A program made the position numbers and the translations under genes. From Candidatus Fermentibacterota bacterium (GTDB taxonomy: Bacteria > Fermentibacterota > Fermentibacteria > Fermentibacterales > Fermentibacteraceae), in contig JAKLEF010000013.1 of the NCBI GenBank assembly GCA_022703195.1, positions 1-15,295 on the forward strand: DNA of 15,295 nt. Direction: 5' to 3'. The notes beneath the pieces were generated by a model. It worked only from the letters and a program-made list of their open reading frames with translations. It was not told the origin of the DNA and made no database searches. Positions 7,846-14,159 of the stretch are shown one piece after another. Position 1 is the stretch's first letter; the number at the start of each line of letters is the position of its first letter.

Positions 7846-9390
7846 ATGATCCATGCCAGAGGCGTCGCGATCCTCGACTTCGGCTCCCAGTACACCCAGC
7901 TGATAGCCCGCAGGACGAGGGAGGCGGGGGTCTACTGCGAGATCTTCCCGGGAGACGCACCCCTCGAGCGGATCCTCTCCATCGAACCCTCCGCCATGAT
8001 CCTCTCCGGAGGGCCGAGCAGCGTATACGAGGAGGGATCGCCCAGGCCGGCGCCGGGCGTCCTCGAATCGGAGCTCCCCATCCTCGGCGTCTGCTACGGG
8101 ATGCAGCTCATCGCGCTGCATGACGGCGGATCGGTCGAGGGCGGGGATGCGCGCGAGTACGGGCCGGCCAGGGTGAGCCCGGTACCCGGTTCGGCTCTCA
8201 TGCTCGGCATCGGTGAAGGCCATACCGCCTGGATGAGCCATGGAGACAGGGTTACAGCCATGCCCCCGGGCTACTCTGCGGCCGCCTCTACTTCGAGCCT
8301 CCCGGTAGCGGCGATGGAGAACCCGTCCCGCCGGAGGTACTGCGTCCAGTTCCACCCCGAGGTGGCCCACACCGAGTTCGGCCCGCAGGTGCTCTCGAAC
8401 TTCCTCTTCTCGATCGGGGGGCTCGTGCCCGACTGGAGCATGGAGAGGTTCAGGGGAGAGGCGGTCGAGCGGATCAGGAAGGATGTCGGGCCGGGGGGCA
8501 GGGTGATACTCGGCCTCTCCGGCGGGGTCGATTCGTCCGTTGTGGCCGCGCTGCTGCACGAAGCTGTCCCGGACCGGTTCACCCCCATCTTCGTCGACAC
8601 CGGGCTCCTCCGGAAGGGCGAGCGCGAATCGGTGGAGGACACCTTCAGGGGGCACTTCGGGATGGACCTCGTCTCCGTCGACGCGTCCCGCGAATTCCTG
8701 TCGGCCCTCTCGGGCGAGGCGGATCCCGAGCGCAAGCGGAAGATCATCGGCCGCGTCTTCATAGAGGTGTTCGAGAAGGCCGCCCAGGGCGTGGGCGGCA
8801 TCACGCACCTCGCCCAGGGGACGCTGTATCCCGACGTGATCGAGAGCGTCTCGTTCCGCGGCCCGTCGGCCACCATCAAGAGCCATCACAACGTGGGCGG
8901 TCTGCCCGAGAGGATGAACCTCCGTCTCGTCGAACCCCTCAGGGAGCTCTTCAAGGACGAGGTCAGGCGGCTCGGCCGCGAACTAGGGCTGCCCGCGCAC
9001 ATTCTCGGGAGGCACCCCTTCCCGGGGCCAGGCCTGGCGGTGCGGATCCCCGGGCCCGTCGAAGCCCGGGATCTCGAGCTCCTGAGGGAGGTAGACGCAG
9101 TCTTCACCGGCTACCTCGTGGAGAAGGGGCTGTACGACTCGATATGGCAGGCCTTCGCCGTTCTGCTGCCGGTTCGCACCGTCGGCGTGATGGGCGATCA
9201 GCGAACATACGAGCGCGTGGCCGCCCTCAGGGCCGTGACCTCCACCGACGGCATGACGGCCGACTGGTACAGGATGGATCCCGCGCACATGGCGGCCGTC
9301 TCCTCCGAGATCGTCAACAGGGTGAGCGGCGTGAGCAGGGTGGTCTACGACATCTCCTCCAAGCCACCCGCCACCATAGAGTGGGAATGA
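7846..9390 (+). CDS. guaA: GMP synthase (glutamine-hydrolysing)
   Basis: It aminates XMP to GMP with ATP and glutamine. The product has 514 residues, a normal length for the fused two-domain enzyme. The ATG at 7846 follows GGAGG (7833-7837) with 8 nt spacing and lies 4 nt after the purF stop. The N-terminal class I amidotransferase domain has ILDFGSQYTQLIARR, the nucleophile Cys83 (LGVCYGMQL), and His170 with Glu172 (QFHPEV). The ATP pyrophosphatase domain has the P-loop SGGVDSS (225-231), then THLAQGTLYPDVIES, IKSHHNVGGLPERM and HPFPGPGLAVR. The C-terminal dimerisation domain ends in the typical KPPATIEWE. It is third in the glutamine-dependent nucleotide unit. Confidence 0.98.
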   Translation: MIHARGVAILDFGSQYTQLIARRTREAGVYCEIFPGDAPLERILSIEPSAMILSGGPSSVYEEGSPRPAPGVLESELPILGVCYGMQLIALHDGGSVEGGDAREYGPARVSPVPGSALMLGIGEGHTAWMSHGDRVTAMPPGYSAAASTSSLPVAAMENPSRRRYCVQFHPEVAHTEFGPQVLSNFLFSIGGLVPDWSMERFRGEAVERIRKDVGPGGRVILGLSGGVDSSVVAALLHEAVPDRFTPIFVDTGLLRKGERESVEDTFRGHFGMDLVSVDASREFLSALSGEADPERKRKIIGRVFIEVFEKAAQGVGGITHLAQGTLYPDVIESVSFRGPSATIKSHHNVGGLPERMNLRLVEPLRELFKDEVRRLGRELGLPAHILGRHPFPGPGLAVRIPGPVEARDLELLREVDAVFTGYLVEKGLYDSIWQAFAVLLPVRTVGVMGDQRTYERVAALRAVTSTDGMTADWYRMDPAHMAAVSSEIVNRVSGVSRVVYDISSKPPATIEWE

Positions 9391-9403
9391 GCCGGAGACC
9401 TGG

Positions 9404-10375
9404 ATGGGCGTCTTCCTGAAGCATACAGCGGGCCGCGAGATCAGGGGCTACGCCGGCATGCTGGCCGGATCGGTGCTCTATGGCGCCGCATACTCGTGGT
9501 TCCTCTTCCCGTTCCGCGTCTCGCCGGGAGGCGTGGGCGGGCTCTCCCAGATCCTCTACAGGTTCACGTCCCTCCCCGAGAGCTTCTGGATGCTATGCTT
9601 CAACATCCCGCTGTTCATCCTGGGATGGATCTCCATCGGGCGGCAGTTCGGCCTCAAGAGCTTCGTCGGCGCCATGGTCTCGACAGGCATGTGCTGGGTC
9701 TTCATGCCCTCCCACTTCTCGTTCCTGCCGGACTATGCCTCGCTCGTCCACAACCTCGCCGGGGCGGGCGAACCGGCGAGGCTCGCCTTCTTCCTCGACG
9801 GCCGGAACCCCGTCGACATCCTGCTCGCGAGCATAGCCGGATCGACGGGTCTCGGTATCGGTCTCGGCATCATCTTCAGGTTCGGCGGATCCACCGGTGG
9901 GACCGACATCCCCGTGGCCATCCTCAGGAAGTACACCGGGCTCTCGATGAGCAGCGGCTACTGGGTGGTCGAGTCGCTCATCATCCTCGCGTCGGGCTTC
10001 GCCTTCTCCGACGCCCCCCTCGTCATATGGGCCTACCTGAACCTGTTCCTCTGCTCGAGGATGACCGACCTGGCGGCCGAGGGGATGCCGTACGTGAGGG
10101 CGGCCTTCATCATCTCGTCGAAGTCGGAGAGCATACGTGACGCGATCCTCGAGGAGCTGGACCGCGGCGTCACCTTCCTCAAGGCCGAGGGCGGCTTCGC
10201 CCGCAGGCCGAAGGAGGTGATCTACGTCTGCGTCCACAGGCGTCAGGTCAGGCTCCTCGAGGAGATAGTGAGGAGCATAGATCCGCACGCGTTCATGGTC
10301 CTGCACGATGCGTACGACGTGATGGGATACGGATTCAGGAGGCGGACGCTCGCCTTCGACGACCCGCAGGAGTGA
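9404..10375 (+). CDS. YitT family membrane protein (DUF161 plus DUF2179)
   Basis: The product has 323 residues, with GGAG 6 nt before the ATG. The N-terminal part has about five or six hydrophobic segments (about 18-37, 61-79, 87-101, 138-158, 188-203 and 206-219). It carries the family's glycine motifs SPGGVGGLSQIL (40-51) and GGSTGGTDI (161-169). The soluble C-terminal part (about 230-310) reads RAAFIISSKSESIRDAILEELDRGVT, with later KEVIYVCV and DPHAFMVLHDAYDVMGYGF, which fits the DUF2179 domain. The stretch between segments three and four (103-136) is a longer loop than I expect in the family. Function is not established; a transport or nucleotide-linked sensing role has been guessed for relatives. 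It follows guaA by 13 nt and is probably co-transcribed. Confidence 0.9.
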   Translation: MGVFLKHTAGREIRGYAGMLAGSVLYGAAYSWFLFPFRVSPGGVGGLSQILYRFTSLPESFWMLCFNIPLFILGWISIGRQFGLKSFVGAMVSTGMCWVFMPSHFSFLPDYASLVHNLAGAGEPARLAFFLDGRNPVDILLASIAGSTGLGIGLGIIFRFGGSTGGTDIPVAILRKYTGLSMSSGYWVVESLIILASGFAFSDAPLVIWAYLNLFLCSRMTDLAAEGMPYVRAAFIISSKSESIRDAILEELDRGVTFLKAEGGFARRPKEVIYVCVHRRQVRLLEEIVRSIDPHAFMVLHDAYDVMGYGFRRRTLAFDDPQE

Positions 10376-10386
10376 AGGGCCCGACA

Positions 10387-10414
10387 TTGTCGCCGGCTCC
10401 GCCGATGCTATCTT
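10387..10414 (+). promoter_or_regulatory. Predicted promoter upstream of the lipoprotein pair
   Basis: TTGTCG (10387-10392) and TATCTT (10409-10414) are spaced by 16 nt, and TGC just before the -10 gives an extended -10 (TGnTATCTT). It lies in the 66-nt gap after the YitT gene and about 28 nt before the next ATG. This would separate the lipoprotein-tatD-tcdA run from the nucleotide operon. Moderate support, from motif match only. Confidence 0.4.
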
Positions 10415-10441
10415 TCGCATTACGACGAACCGGGAGGGTTT

Positions 10442-11083
10442 ATGAAGAAGACGGCGGCCGTTCTGGCAGCGTTTCTCACCCTGTCGTGCGGCTCGGATCC
10501 GGCGGGCGGCGGGATGGAGGACAGCGACTACTTCCCCCACGGGATGGCATCCTACTGGGACTACGAACGCAACGGGACGGTCGGTGACCAGTTCGTTGCC
10601 CACGGCAGCCGCCTGACCACCGTCACGGGGCTGGCGGAGACGGGCGGTTCGGACCTCGTGGAGCTCACCACGGCAGGCACCGACACCATCTTCACCGACA
10701 CCCTCCAGATCGTCACCCCGCTGGGGGGCGTCTCCGCCTTCAGGATCGACGGATACGGAGTCTGGTCCTACACCGATACGCTCATGACCGATTCCCTGCA
10801 GCTGGCGAGGTTCCCTCTCACCGAGGGCGACACGTGGGCCGCATCGCCCGACGTCGCGGCGGAGGTCGTCTCCATGGAGGAGACCGTGACCGTCCCCGAC
10901 GGCACCTTCGAGAACGTGCTCCACATATCCACCACCGAGGTCGACACGCTGGGCAACCAGACCGTCGACGACTACTGGTACGCCCCGGGCGTGGGGCTCG
11001 TATCTCACGGCAAAATCATGCAGAACGGCCCGCTGGTCCTCTACGAGCTGTCGGAGGATCTCGCCGGGCACCTAACGTTCTGA
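10442..11083 (+). CDS. Hypothetical lipoprotein (first of a tandem pair)
   Basis: The product has 213 residues, with GGAGGG just before the ATG. The N-terminus is a lipoprotein signal: KK, a hydrophobic core, then lipobox LTLSC with Cys16 as the lipidated residue. The +2 residue is Gly, so nothing argues for inner-membrane retention if Gram-negative sorting applies. The mature part is beta-rich: DYFPHGMASYWDYERNG (29-45), TTAGTDT, FPLTEGDTW (124-132), VPDGTFENVLHI (151-162) and YWYAPGVGLVSHG (178-190). The last two motifs recur in many uncharacterised bacterial lipoproteins. I recognise no enzymatic residues. It shares several motifs in the same order with the next gene, so the two are probably paralogues. 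The function is unknown. Confidence 0.85.
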   Translation: MKKTAAVLAAFLTLSCGSDPAGGGMEDSDYFPHGMASYWDYERNGTVGDQFVAHGSRLTTVTGLAETGGSDLVELTTAGTDTIFTDTLQIVTPLGGVSAFRIDGYGVWSYTDTLMTDSLQLARFPLTEGDTWAASPDVAAEVVSMEETVTVPDGTFENVLHISTTEVDTLGNQTVDDYWYAPGVGLVSHGKIMQNGPLVLYELSEDLAGHLTF

Positions 11084-11118
11084 CGCCGGCCGGCACCGCG
11101 GCCGTCTGGAGGAAGCAG

Positions 11119-11826
11119 ATGAGTTCCAAAGCAGCGTTTGCGGCGTCGGCTCTCATGGCGATGATGTTCTGCTCCTGCGGCGATATCGACGCCGGCGGTC
11201 CCTTCGCCCCCGATCAGCAGGCCGGGGCGGAGTACTTCCCCTTTGCCGAAGGTAACTCCTGGCGGTACGTCCGTACCGGATCGGGCATGTCGGACTCCCT
11301 CGAGTACACGGTCACCGGCATGTCGTCCGTCTCGGTCGGACGGATGACCATGCATGCCGGGGGCTTCGAACTGGCCGTCGTCTACACCGCCGGGTCCGAC
11401 ACCCTTCACTTCAAGACCGGCGACGAGCCCCAGATACCGTACTTCTCGACGGAGTACGTCCATGTCTCCGACTCGATCGTGGAAGCCTTCGCCGACACGG
11501 TGAGCACGACTCCTCTCTGGACCATCCCCCTGCCGCTCTCGGACGGCGACACCTGGCTGTTCAGGAGGCGCCCGACGGACATCTTCGCGACGGTGCTGAC
11601 CGTCGACGGCACCTGCCAGACCCAGTTCCAGGAATACACGGACATCCTTGAGATCGAGGCGTCATGGGAGCCCGACTCGGCATCCACGCGGACCATGATC
11701 TGGTACGACGCCCCCGGGACCGGCACCGTGGCCCTGATCGACTCCGTTTCGTCGGAGCAGGAGGGCGGGGACTGGTGTGCGCTCAGGGATGAACTGAGGT
11801 CGTTCTCTCAGGGCTCCGGATTGTAG
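11119..11826 (+). CDS. Hypothetical lipoprotein (second of a tandem pair)
   Basis: The product has 235 residues from the ATG at 11119, chosen because GGAGGA (11108-11113) precedes it by 5 nt and the protein then begins with a lipoprotein signal ending MMFCSC (probable lipidated Cys20). The frame stays open upstream, but that part lies inside the previous gene. The mature part has AEYFPFAEGNSWRY (37-50), YTAGSDTLHF, PLSDGDTW (139-146) and MIWYDAPGTGTVALID (193-208), mirroring motifs of the preceding lipoprotein. Two further cysteines (166 and 220) could form a disulfide. The gap to the first lipoprotein is 35 nt. It is probably surface- or periplasm-facing; I see no catalytic motif and infer no function. 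Confidence 0.85.
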   Translation: MSSKAAFAASALMAMMFCSCGDIDAGGPFAPDQQAGAEYFPFAEGNSWRYVRTGSGMSDSLEYTVTGMSSVSVGRMTMHAGGFELAVVYTAGSDTLHFKTGDEPQIPYFSTEYVHVSDSIVEAFADTVSTTPLWTIPLPLSDGDTWLFRRRPTDIFATVLTVDGTCQTQFQEYTDILEIEASWEPDSASTRTMIWYDAPGTGTVALIDSVSSEQEGGDWCALRDELRSFSQGSGL

Positions 11827-11839
11827 GAGGGAGGGCATC

Positions 11840-12163
11840 GTGGCCGGGAACAGGGGGTTCTTCGGTTCTCTCTTCGACTTCTCGTTCAGGTCGTTCGTCT
11901 TCCCCAAGCTCGTCAGCTTCCTGTACTTCGTGCTGTTCGCGCTGCTCACCCTGTGCGCGGCGGGGATCATCGCAGGCGCTTTCCTGGGATATGCGAGCGA
12001 GTACGAGGTCTCTCCGTGGATCGTTCTCGCAGTGACTCCGTTCGTCTATCTGCTGTACCTGGTGATCCTGAGGATGGGGCTCGAGACGGCCATAGTGCTT
12101 TTCAGGATCTACGAGAACACCACCAGGATCGCGGAACGGAGCCAGGACCAGGGTCAGGGCTGA
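11840..12163 (+). CDS. Small membrane protein, DUF4282-like
   Basis: The product has 107 residues from a GTG start at 11840, preceded by the purine-rich GGAGGGAGGG (11826-11835). The sequence opens with GFFGSLFDFSFRSFVFPKLVSFLY, then two membrane segments (about 24-51 and 58-78). It ends in LRMGLETAIVLFRIYENTTRI and a short charged tail. This layout (FdFsF..F at the start, two helices, then E-x-x-IVLFRIYENT) matches the DUF4282 family as I know it. The role is unknown. It lies 13 nt after the lipoprotein pair. Confidence 0.82.
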   Translation: MAGNRGFFGSLFDFSFRSFVFPKLVSFLYFVLFALLTLCAAGIIAGAFLGYASEYEVSPWIVLAVTPFVYLLYLVILRMGLETAIVLFRIYENTTRIAERSQDQGQG

Positions 12164-12190
12164 TCGCAGAGCGGCTGGCCGGGTCCCGTC

Positions 12191-12949
12191 ATGGCGCTCT
12201 ACGACACCCACTGCCATCTGACGGTGGAACCGCTCGCATCCCGCATGGACTGCGTGATCCGGCGCGCCAGGGACGCCGGGGTGGACGACATCCTGGTGCC
12301 GGCCGTGGACAGGTCCTCGTGGGCCGCGGCTGAAGCGCTCGGAGGTCTCGAGGGGATACACGTCGCCCTGGGCCTGCATCCCTGGTCCGCTTCGGAGGGT
12401 CTCGACGTTCCGGAGCTCCGCGAGGAGCTGGAGCGCCTGTCCTGCCTGGCCGTGGGCGAGATCGGGCTCGACTGGGCGGAAGGATGCCCGCCCAGGGACG
12501 TGCAGATGGGCGTGCTCGAACCGCAGCTCGCACTGGCGTGCGATCTCGGCCTGCCCGTGCTGCTCCACTGCAGGAGGGCCTTCGGCGATCTCCATGCCGT
12601 CATCTCGGGCTTCCTCCCCGGACTCAGGGGTGTTCTCCACGCGTTCTCGAGGACTCCGGCGGAAGCGGAGCCGTTCCTCGAAGCCGGGTTCCTCCTCGCC
12701 TTCGGCGGGGCCGTGACGAGGCCCGGGGCGAGGCGGGCCCACGCCTCGGCGGCATTCGTCCCGCCCGACATGATGCTGCTCGAGACTGACGCACCGTCGC
12801 TCGGGGTCGAGGGGATCCAGCCCGGAGGGACCGAACCGATGCATGTCGCCCTCGTGGCCGGAGCCGTCGCCCGCATCCGGGGGGTGACCCCTGAATCCGT
12901 GGCCGGGACGACGGCCGCGAATGCCCGGAGACTCTTCGGTGGGCGTTGA
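12191..12949 (+). CDS. tatD: TatD family metal-dependent hydrolase
   Basis: The product has 252 residues, a normal size for TatD enzymes, which are cytoplasmic two-metal hydrolases with 3'-5' exonuclease or DNase activity in studied members. The TIM-barrel metal ligands are in order: His7 and His9 (DTHCHL), the ALGLHPW motif (59-65), Glu90 (GEIGLDW), His126 (LLHCRRAF), His150 (LHAFS) and Asp200 (LETDAP). The C-terminus has the usual NARRLFG. The ribosome site upstream of the ATG is weak. It starts 27 nt after the DUF4282 gene and its end overlaps the start of the E1-like gene. The exact substrate within the TatD family is not decidable; the family call is firm. Confidence 0.93.
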   Translation: MALYDTHCHLTVEPLASRMDCVIRRARDAGVDDILVPAVDRSSWAAAEALGGLEGIHVALGLHPWSASEGLDVPELREELERLSCLAVGEIGLDWAEGCPPRDVQMGVLEPQLALACDLGLPVLLHCRRAFGDLHAVISGFLPGLRGVLHAFSRTPAEAEPFLEAGFLLAFGGAVTRPGARRAHASAAFVPPDMMLLETDAPSLGVEGIQPGGTEPMHVALVAGAVARIRGVTPESVAGTTAANARRLFGGR

Positions 12950-13700
12950 CGGGAGGTTCGCGAGGACCCTCGAGTTCTTCGGGCCGGAAGCCTTCGAGAG
13001 GATAAGGAATTCGACCGTCGCGGTGGTCGGTCTGGGCGGAGTGGGCAGCCACGCCGCCGTATCGCTCGCGCGGAACGGAGTCGGCGGGCTCATCGTCGTG
13101 GATTCGGACGTGATCACCGAGAGCTCGCTCAACAGGAGCCCCTTCGCCTGTCCGTCCGACGTCGGCCGCCCGAAGGCGGAGCTCCTGGCTCGCCATCTCG
13201 CATCGGCATGTCCGGGCACCGTGGTGGTCCCGCTAGTCCTGTTCCTGGATCAGGAGAACACCGGGGCGGTACTGGGTCGAGGCCCCGGCCTCCTGATCGA
13301 CTCGATAGACTCGCTCAATCCGAAGGTCGCCCTGCTGGAGGCCTGCGTGACAGGGGGGACGCCCGTCGTGAGCAGCATGGGGGCATCCAGGAGGATGGAC
13401 CCCTCGAAGATCGCGGTCGACGACATCTCGAAGACCAGCGTCTGCCCGCTCGCGAGGAAGGTGAGATCCTACCTCGGAAGGCGGGGGATCAGGACAGGCA
13501 TCAGATGCGTCTTCTCGACCGAGGTCCCGCCCGTGGAGGCCGGCCCGCCGGACGACAGCGAGATGCTGGAGAGGAGGGGACGGATCCGGAGGCGCCTGCC
13601 GGGGATCGGGCCCCTGCCGGGGATCTTCGGATACGCCTGCGCCGCCGAGGCCCTCCGCCTCCTTGCCGCTTCAATTCCGCCCTGCGGAATTGATGGGTAG
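12939..13700 (+). CDS. tcdA: E1-like tRNA threonylcarbamoyladenosine dehydratase (TcdA/CsdL)
   Basis: ATP-dependent enzyme that cyclises t6A at tRNA position 37 to ct6A. With the GTG start at 12939 (GGAG 9 nt upstream) the product has 253 residues; an ATG at 12921 would add six residues but has no ribosome site. Either choice overlaps the end of tatD. The Rossmann E1 domain has GLGGVGSHAA (31-40), Asp55 and Asp57, the Asn65-Arg66 pair (SSLNRS), Lys79, DSIDSLNPK (121-129), DPSKIAVDDISKT (154-166) and GIRCVFSTE (187-195) with the conserved Cys190. The residue pattern follows E. coli TcdA rather than MoeB or ThiF, and I see no zinc-binding CxxC pairs. The last ten or so codons are formed by a palindrome (13671-13693), so the natural C-terminus may have been altered by a repeat insertion. 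Confidence 0.9.
   Translation: MGVDGRFARTLEFFGPEAFERIRNSTVAVVGLGGVGSHAAVSLARNGVGGLIVVDSDVITESSLNRSPFACPSDVGRPKAELLARHLASACPGTVVVPLVLFLDQENTGAVLGRGPGLLIDSIDSLNPKVALLEACVTGGTPVVSSMGASRRMDPSKIAVDDISKTSVCPLARKVRSYLGRRGIRTGIRCVFSTEVPPVEAGPPDDSEMLERRGRIRRRLPGIGPLPGIFGYACAAEALRLLAASIPPCGIDG
13671..13693. repeat. Perfect palindrome at the 3' end of tcdA
   Basis: Arms TCAATTCCGC (13671-13680) and GCGGAATTGA (13684-13693) are perfectly complementary around the loop CCT. It lies inside the coding frame and encodes most of the SIPPCGIDG tail just before the TAG stop. It is the first element of the array. Confidence 0.85.
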
Positions 13701-13708
13701 CACAACAG

Positions 13709-13729
13709 TCATTTCCCGGAGGGAAATGA
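13709..13729. repeat. Perfect palindrome downstream of tcdA
   Basis: Arms TCATTTCCC (13709-13717) and GGGAAATGA (13721-13729) surround the loop GGA. It is 9 nt past the tcdA stop. It might serve as an mRNA 3'-end stabiliser or a poor terminator; no T-tract follows. Confidence 0.8.
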
Positions 13730-13780
13730 TGAGTGTGCGTGCGATCTCCTCTGGGATTCAAGCGGGAGTCACTGGCTGGA

Positions 13781-13914
13781 GTCACGGCCTCTCGAAATCC
13801 CCTCGGGGGACTCATCTCGCTCCGCGAGCCAGGTTCACCTCGGGGATGTCTGTCGGCCCGCCATGCCCGCTCAGCGGGCAAACTGGTGCAACTGGCTTTT
13901 GTCATGGTCTCTCG
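13781..13914 (+). repeat. Direct repeat pair GTCAYGGYCTCTCG, 120 nt apart
   Basis: The 14-nt copies at 13781-13794 and 13901-13914 differ at two positions (C/T both times). Each is preceded by ACTGGCT at the same distance and followed at once by a palindrome with an unrelated stem. The spacing of exactly 120 nt points to duplication of a composite unit. Confidence 0.7.
13864..13880. repeat. Palindrome with TGCCCGC stem
   Basis: Arms TGCCCGC and GCGGGCA surround the loop TCA. Together with seven bases to its left, the 24-nt block 13857-13880 is exactly the reverse complement of 13951-13974, the block that holds the selC 3' end. Confidence 0.8.
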
Positions 13915-13936
13915 CATGTTCGCTTCGCGAACATGC
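13914..13936. repeat. Perfect palindrome with GCATGTTCGC stem
   Basis: Arms GCATGTTCGC (13914-13923) and GCGAACATGC (13927-13936) surround the loop TTC, a perfect 10-bp stem. It starts at the last base of the second GTCAYGGYCTCTCG copy. Confidence 0.85.
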
Positions 13937-13944
13937 TGGCGACG

Positions 13945-13973
13945 CCGCCATGCCCGCTGAGCGGGCATGGCGG
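13945..13973. repeat. 13-bp stem palindrome overlapping the tRNA-Sec 3' end
   Basis: The arms 13945-13957 and 13961-13973 pair perfectly (CCGCCATGCCCGC with GCGGGCATGGCGG) around the loop TGA. It is the most stable element of the array. The right arm contains the encoded CCA, the discriminator base and two acceptor bases of the minus-strand tRNA, so the tRNA end is mirrored by its own 3' trailer. Confidence 0.85.
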
Positions 13974-14064
13974 GAACGTGTGGGAATCGAACCCACCCAG
14001 GGTGGTTTGAGCACCCGGCGCCGGATTTGAAGTCCGGGAGGGACACCAGCCCCCTTCCGCTCCC
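13968..14064 (-). tRNA. selC: tRNA-Sec (anticodon UCA)
   Basis: On the minus strand the gene runs from G at 14064 to the encoded CCA at 13970-13968: 94 nt before CCA, the unusual length of selenocysteine tRNA. The anticodon arm is CCGGA-CTTCAAA-TCCGG with anticodon TCA (14030-14028). The T arm is GTGGG-TTCGATT-CCCAC. The variable arm is long (GGGTG and CACCC pair). The acceptor GGGAGCG pairs with CGTTCCC (one G-U), with a possible eighth G-A position and discriminator G. The D arm has a GGT in its loop. Length, long variable arm and the UCA anticodon together rule out a plain opal suppressor or Ser tRNA. It reads UGA as selenocysteine with SelA/SelB, neither of which lies in this window. Confidence 0.93.
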
Positions 14065-14075
14065 GCGCTGCCGCG

Positions 14076-14103
14076 AAGATGCCTCTGTCCGGCCCGGTGT
14101 CAA
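14076..14103 (-). promoter_or_regulatory. Predicted selC promoter
   Basis: On the minus strand, a perfect TTGACA (14103-14098) and CATCTT (14081-14076) are spaced by 16 nt. Initiation would fall near 14069, about five bases before the mature 5' end at 14064, a normal arrangement for a tRNA gene. Confidence 0.6.
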
Positions 14104-14159
14104 GTCTCACTTGCACCGCAGCCCCGCGGGCTATAGCTTATCGAGGGGGGGAGGGTGAG

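Larger units (their letters stand above)
13671..13973. repeat. Palindrome array between tcdA and selC
   Basis: This stretch contains no gene I can support beyond the tcdA tail and the selC end. It holds eight short inverted repeats, most with a 3-nt loop. They are centred near 13682 (10-bp stem), 13719 (9 bp), 13750 (5 bp, one G-T pair, 4-nt loop), 13804 (5 bp), 13822 (5 bp), 13872 (7 bp), 13925 (10 bp) and 13959 (13 bp). Two blocks align at an offset of 120 nt: ACTGGCT at 13771 and 13891, and GTCAYGGYCTCTCG at 13781 and 13901. The flanking palindromes keep their place but differ in stem sequence. None is followed by a T-run, so these are not ordinary intrinsic terminators. Confidence 0.8.

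Noticed and set aside
10834..11118. Upstream extension of the second lipoprotein
   Set aside because: The frame is open, but it lies inside the first lipoprotein gene. The ATG at 11119 has GGAGGA and starts a proper lipoprotein signal.
13671..13729. Rho-independent terminator for the tcdA operon
   Set aside because: The hairpins are strong but are followed by TGATGGG and TGATGAG, not a T-run. A Rho-type or processing role stays open.
13671..13973. CRISPR array
   Set aside because: The repeats are not uniform, spacers are unequal and there are no cas genes.
13857..13974. tRNA attachment site of an integrated element
   Set aside because: The copy of the selC end is inverted, only about 8 nt of it belong to the tRNA, and no integrase is nearby; att duplications are direct and usually longer.
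13663..14010. Plus-strand open frame of 115 codons across the palindrome array, ending in a GNVWESNPP-like sequence
   Set aside because: It starts inside tcdA, crosses the palindromes and ends antisense to the tRNA-Sec T arm. The WESNPP ending is a known product of translating the complement of tRNA genes, and it has no ribosome site.
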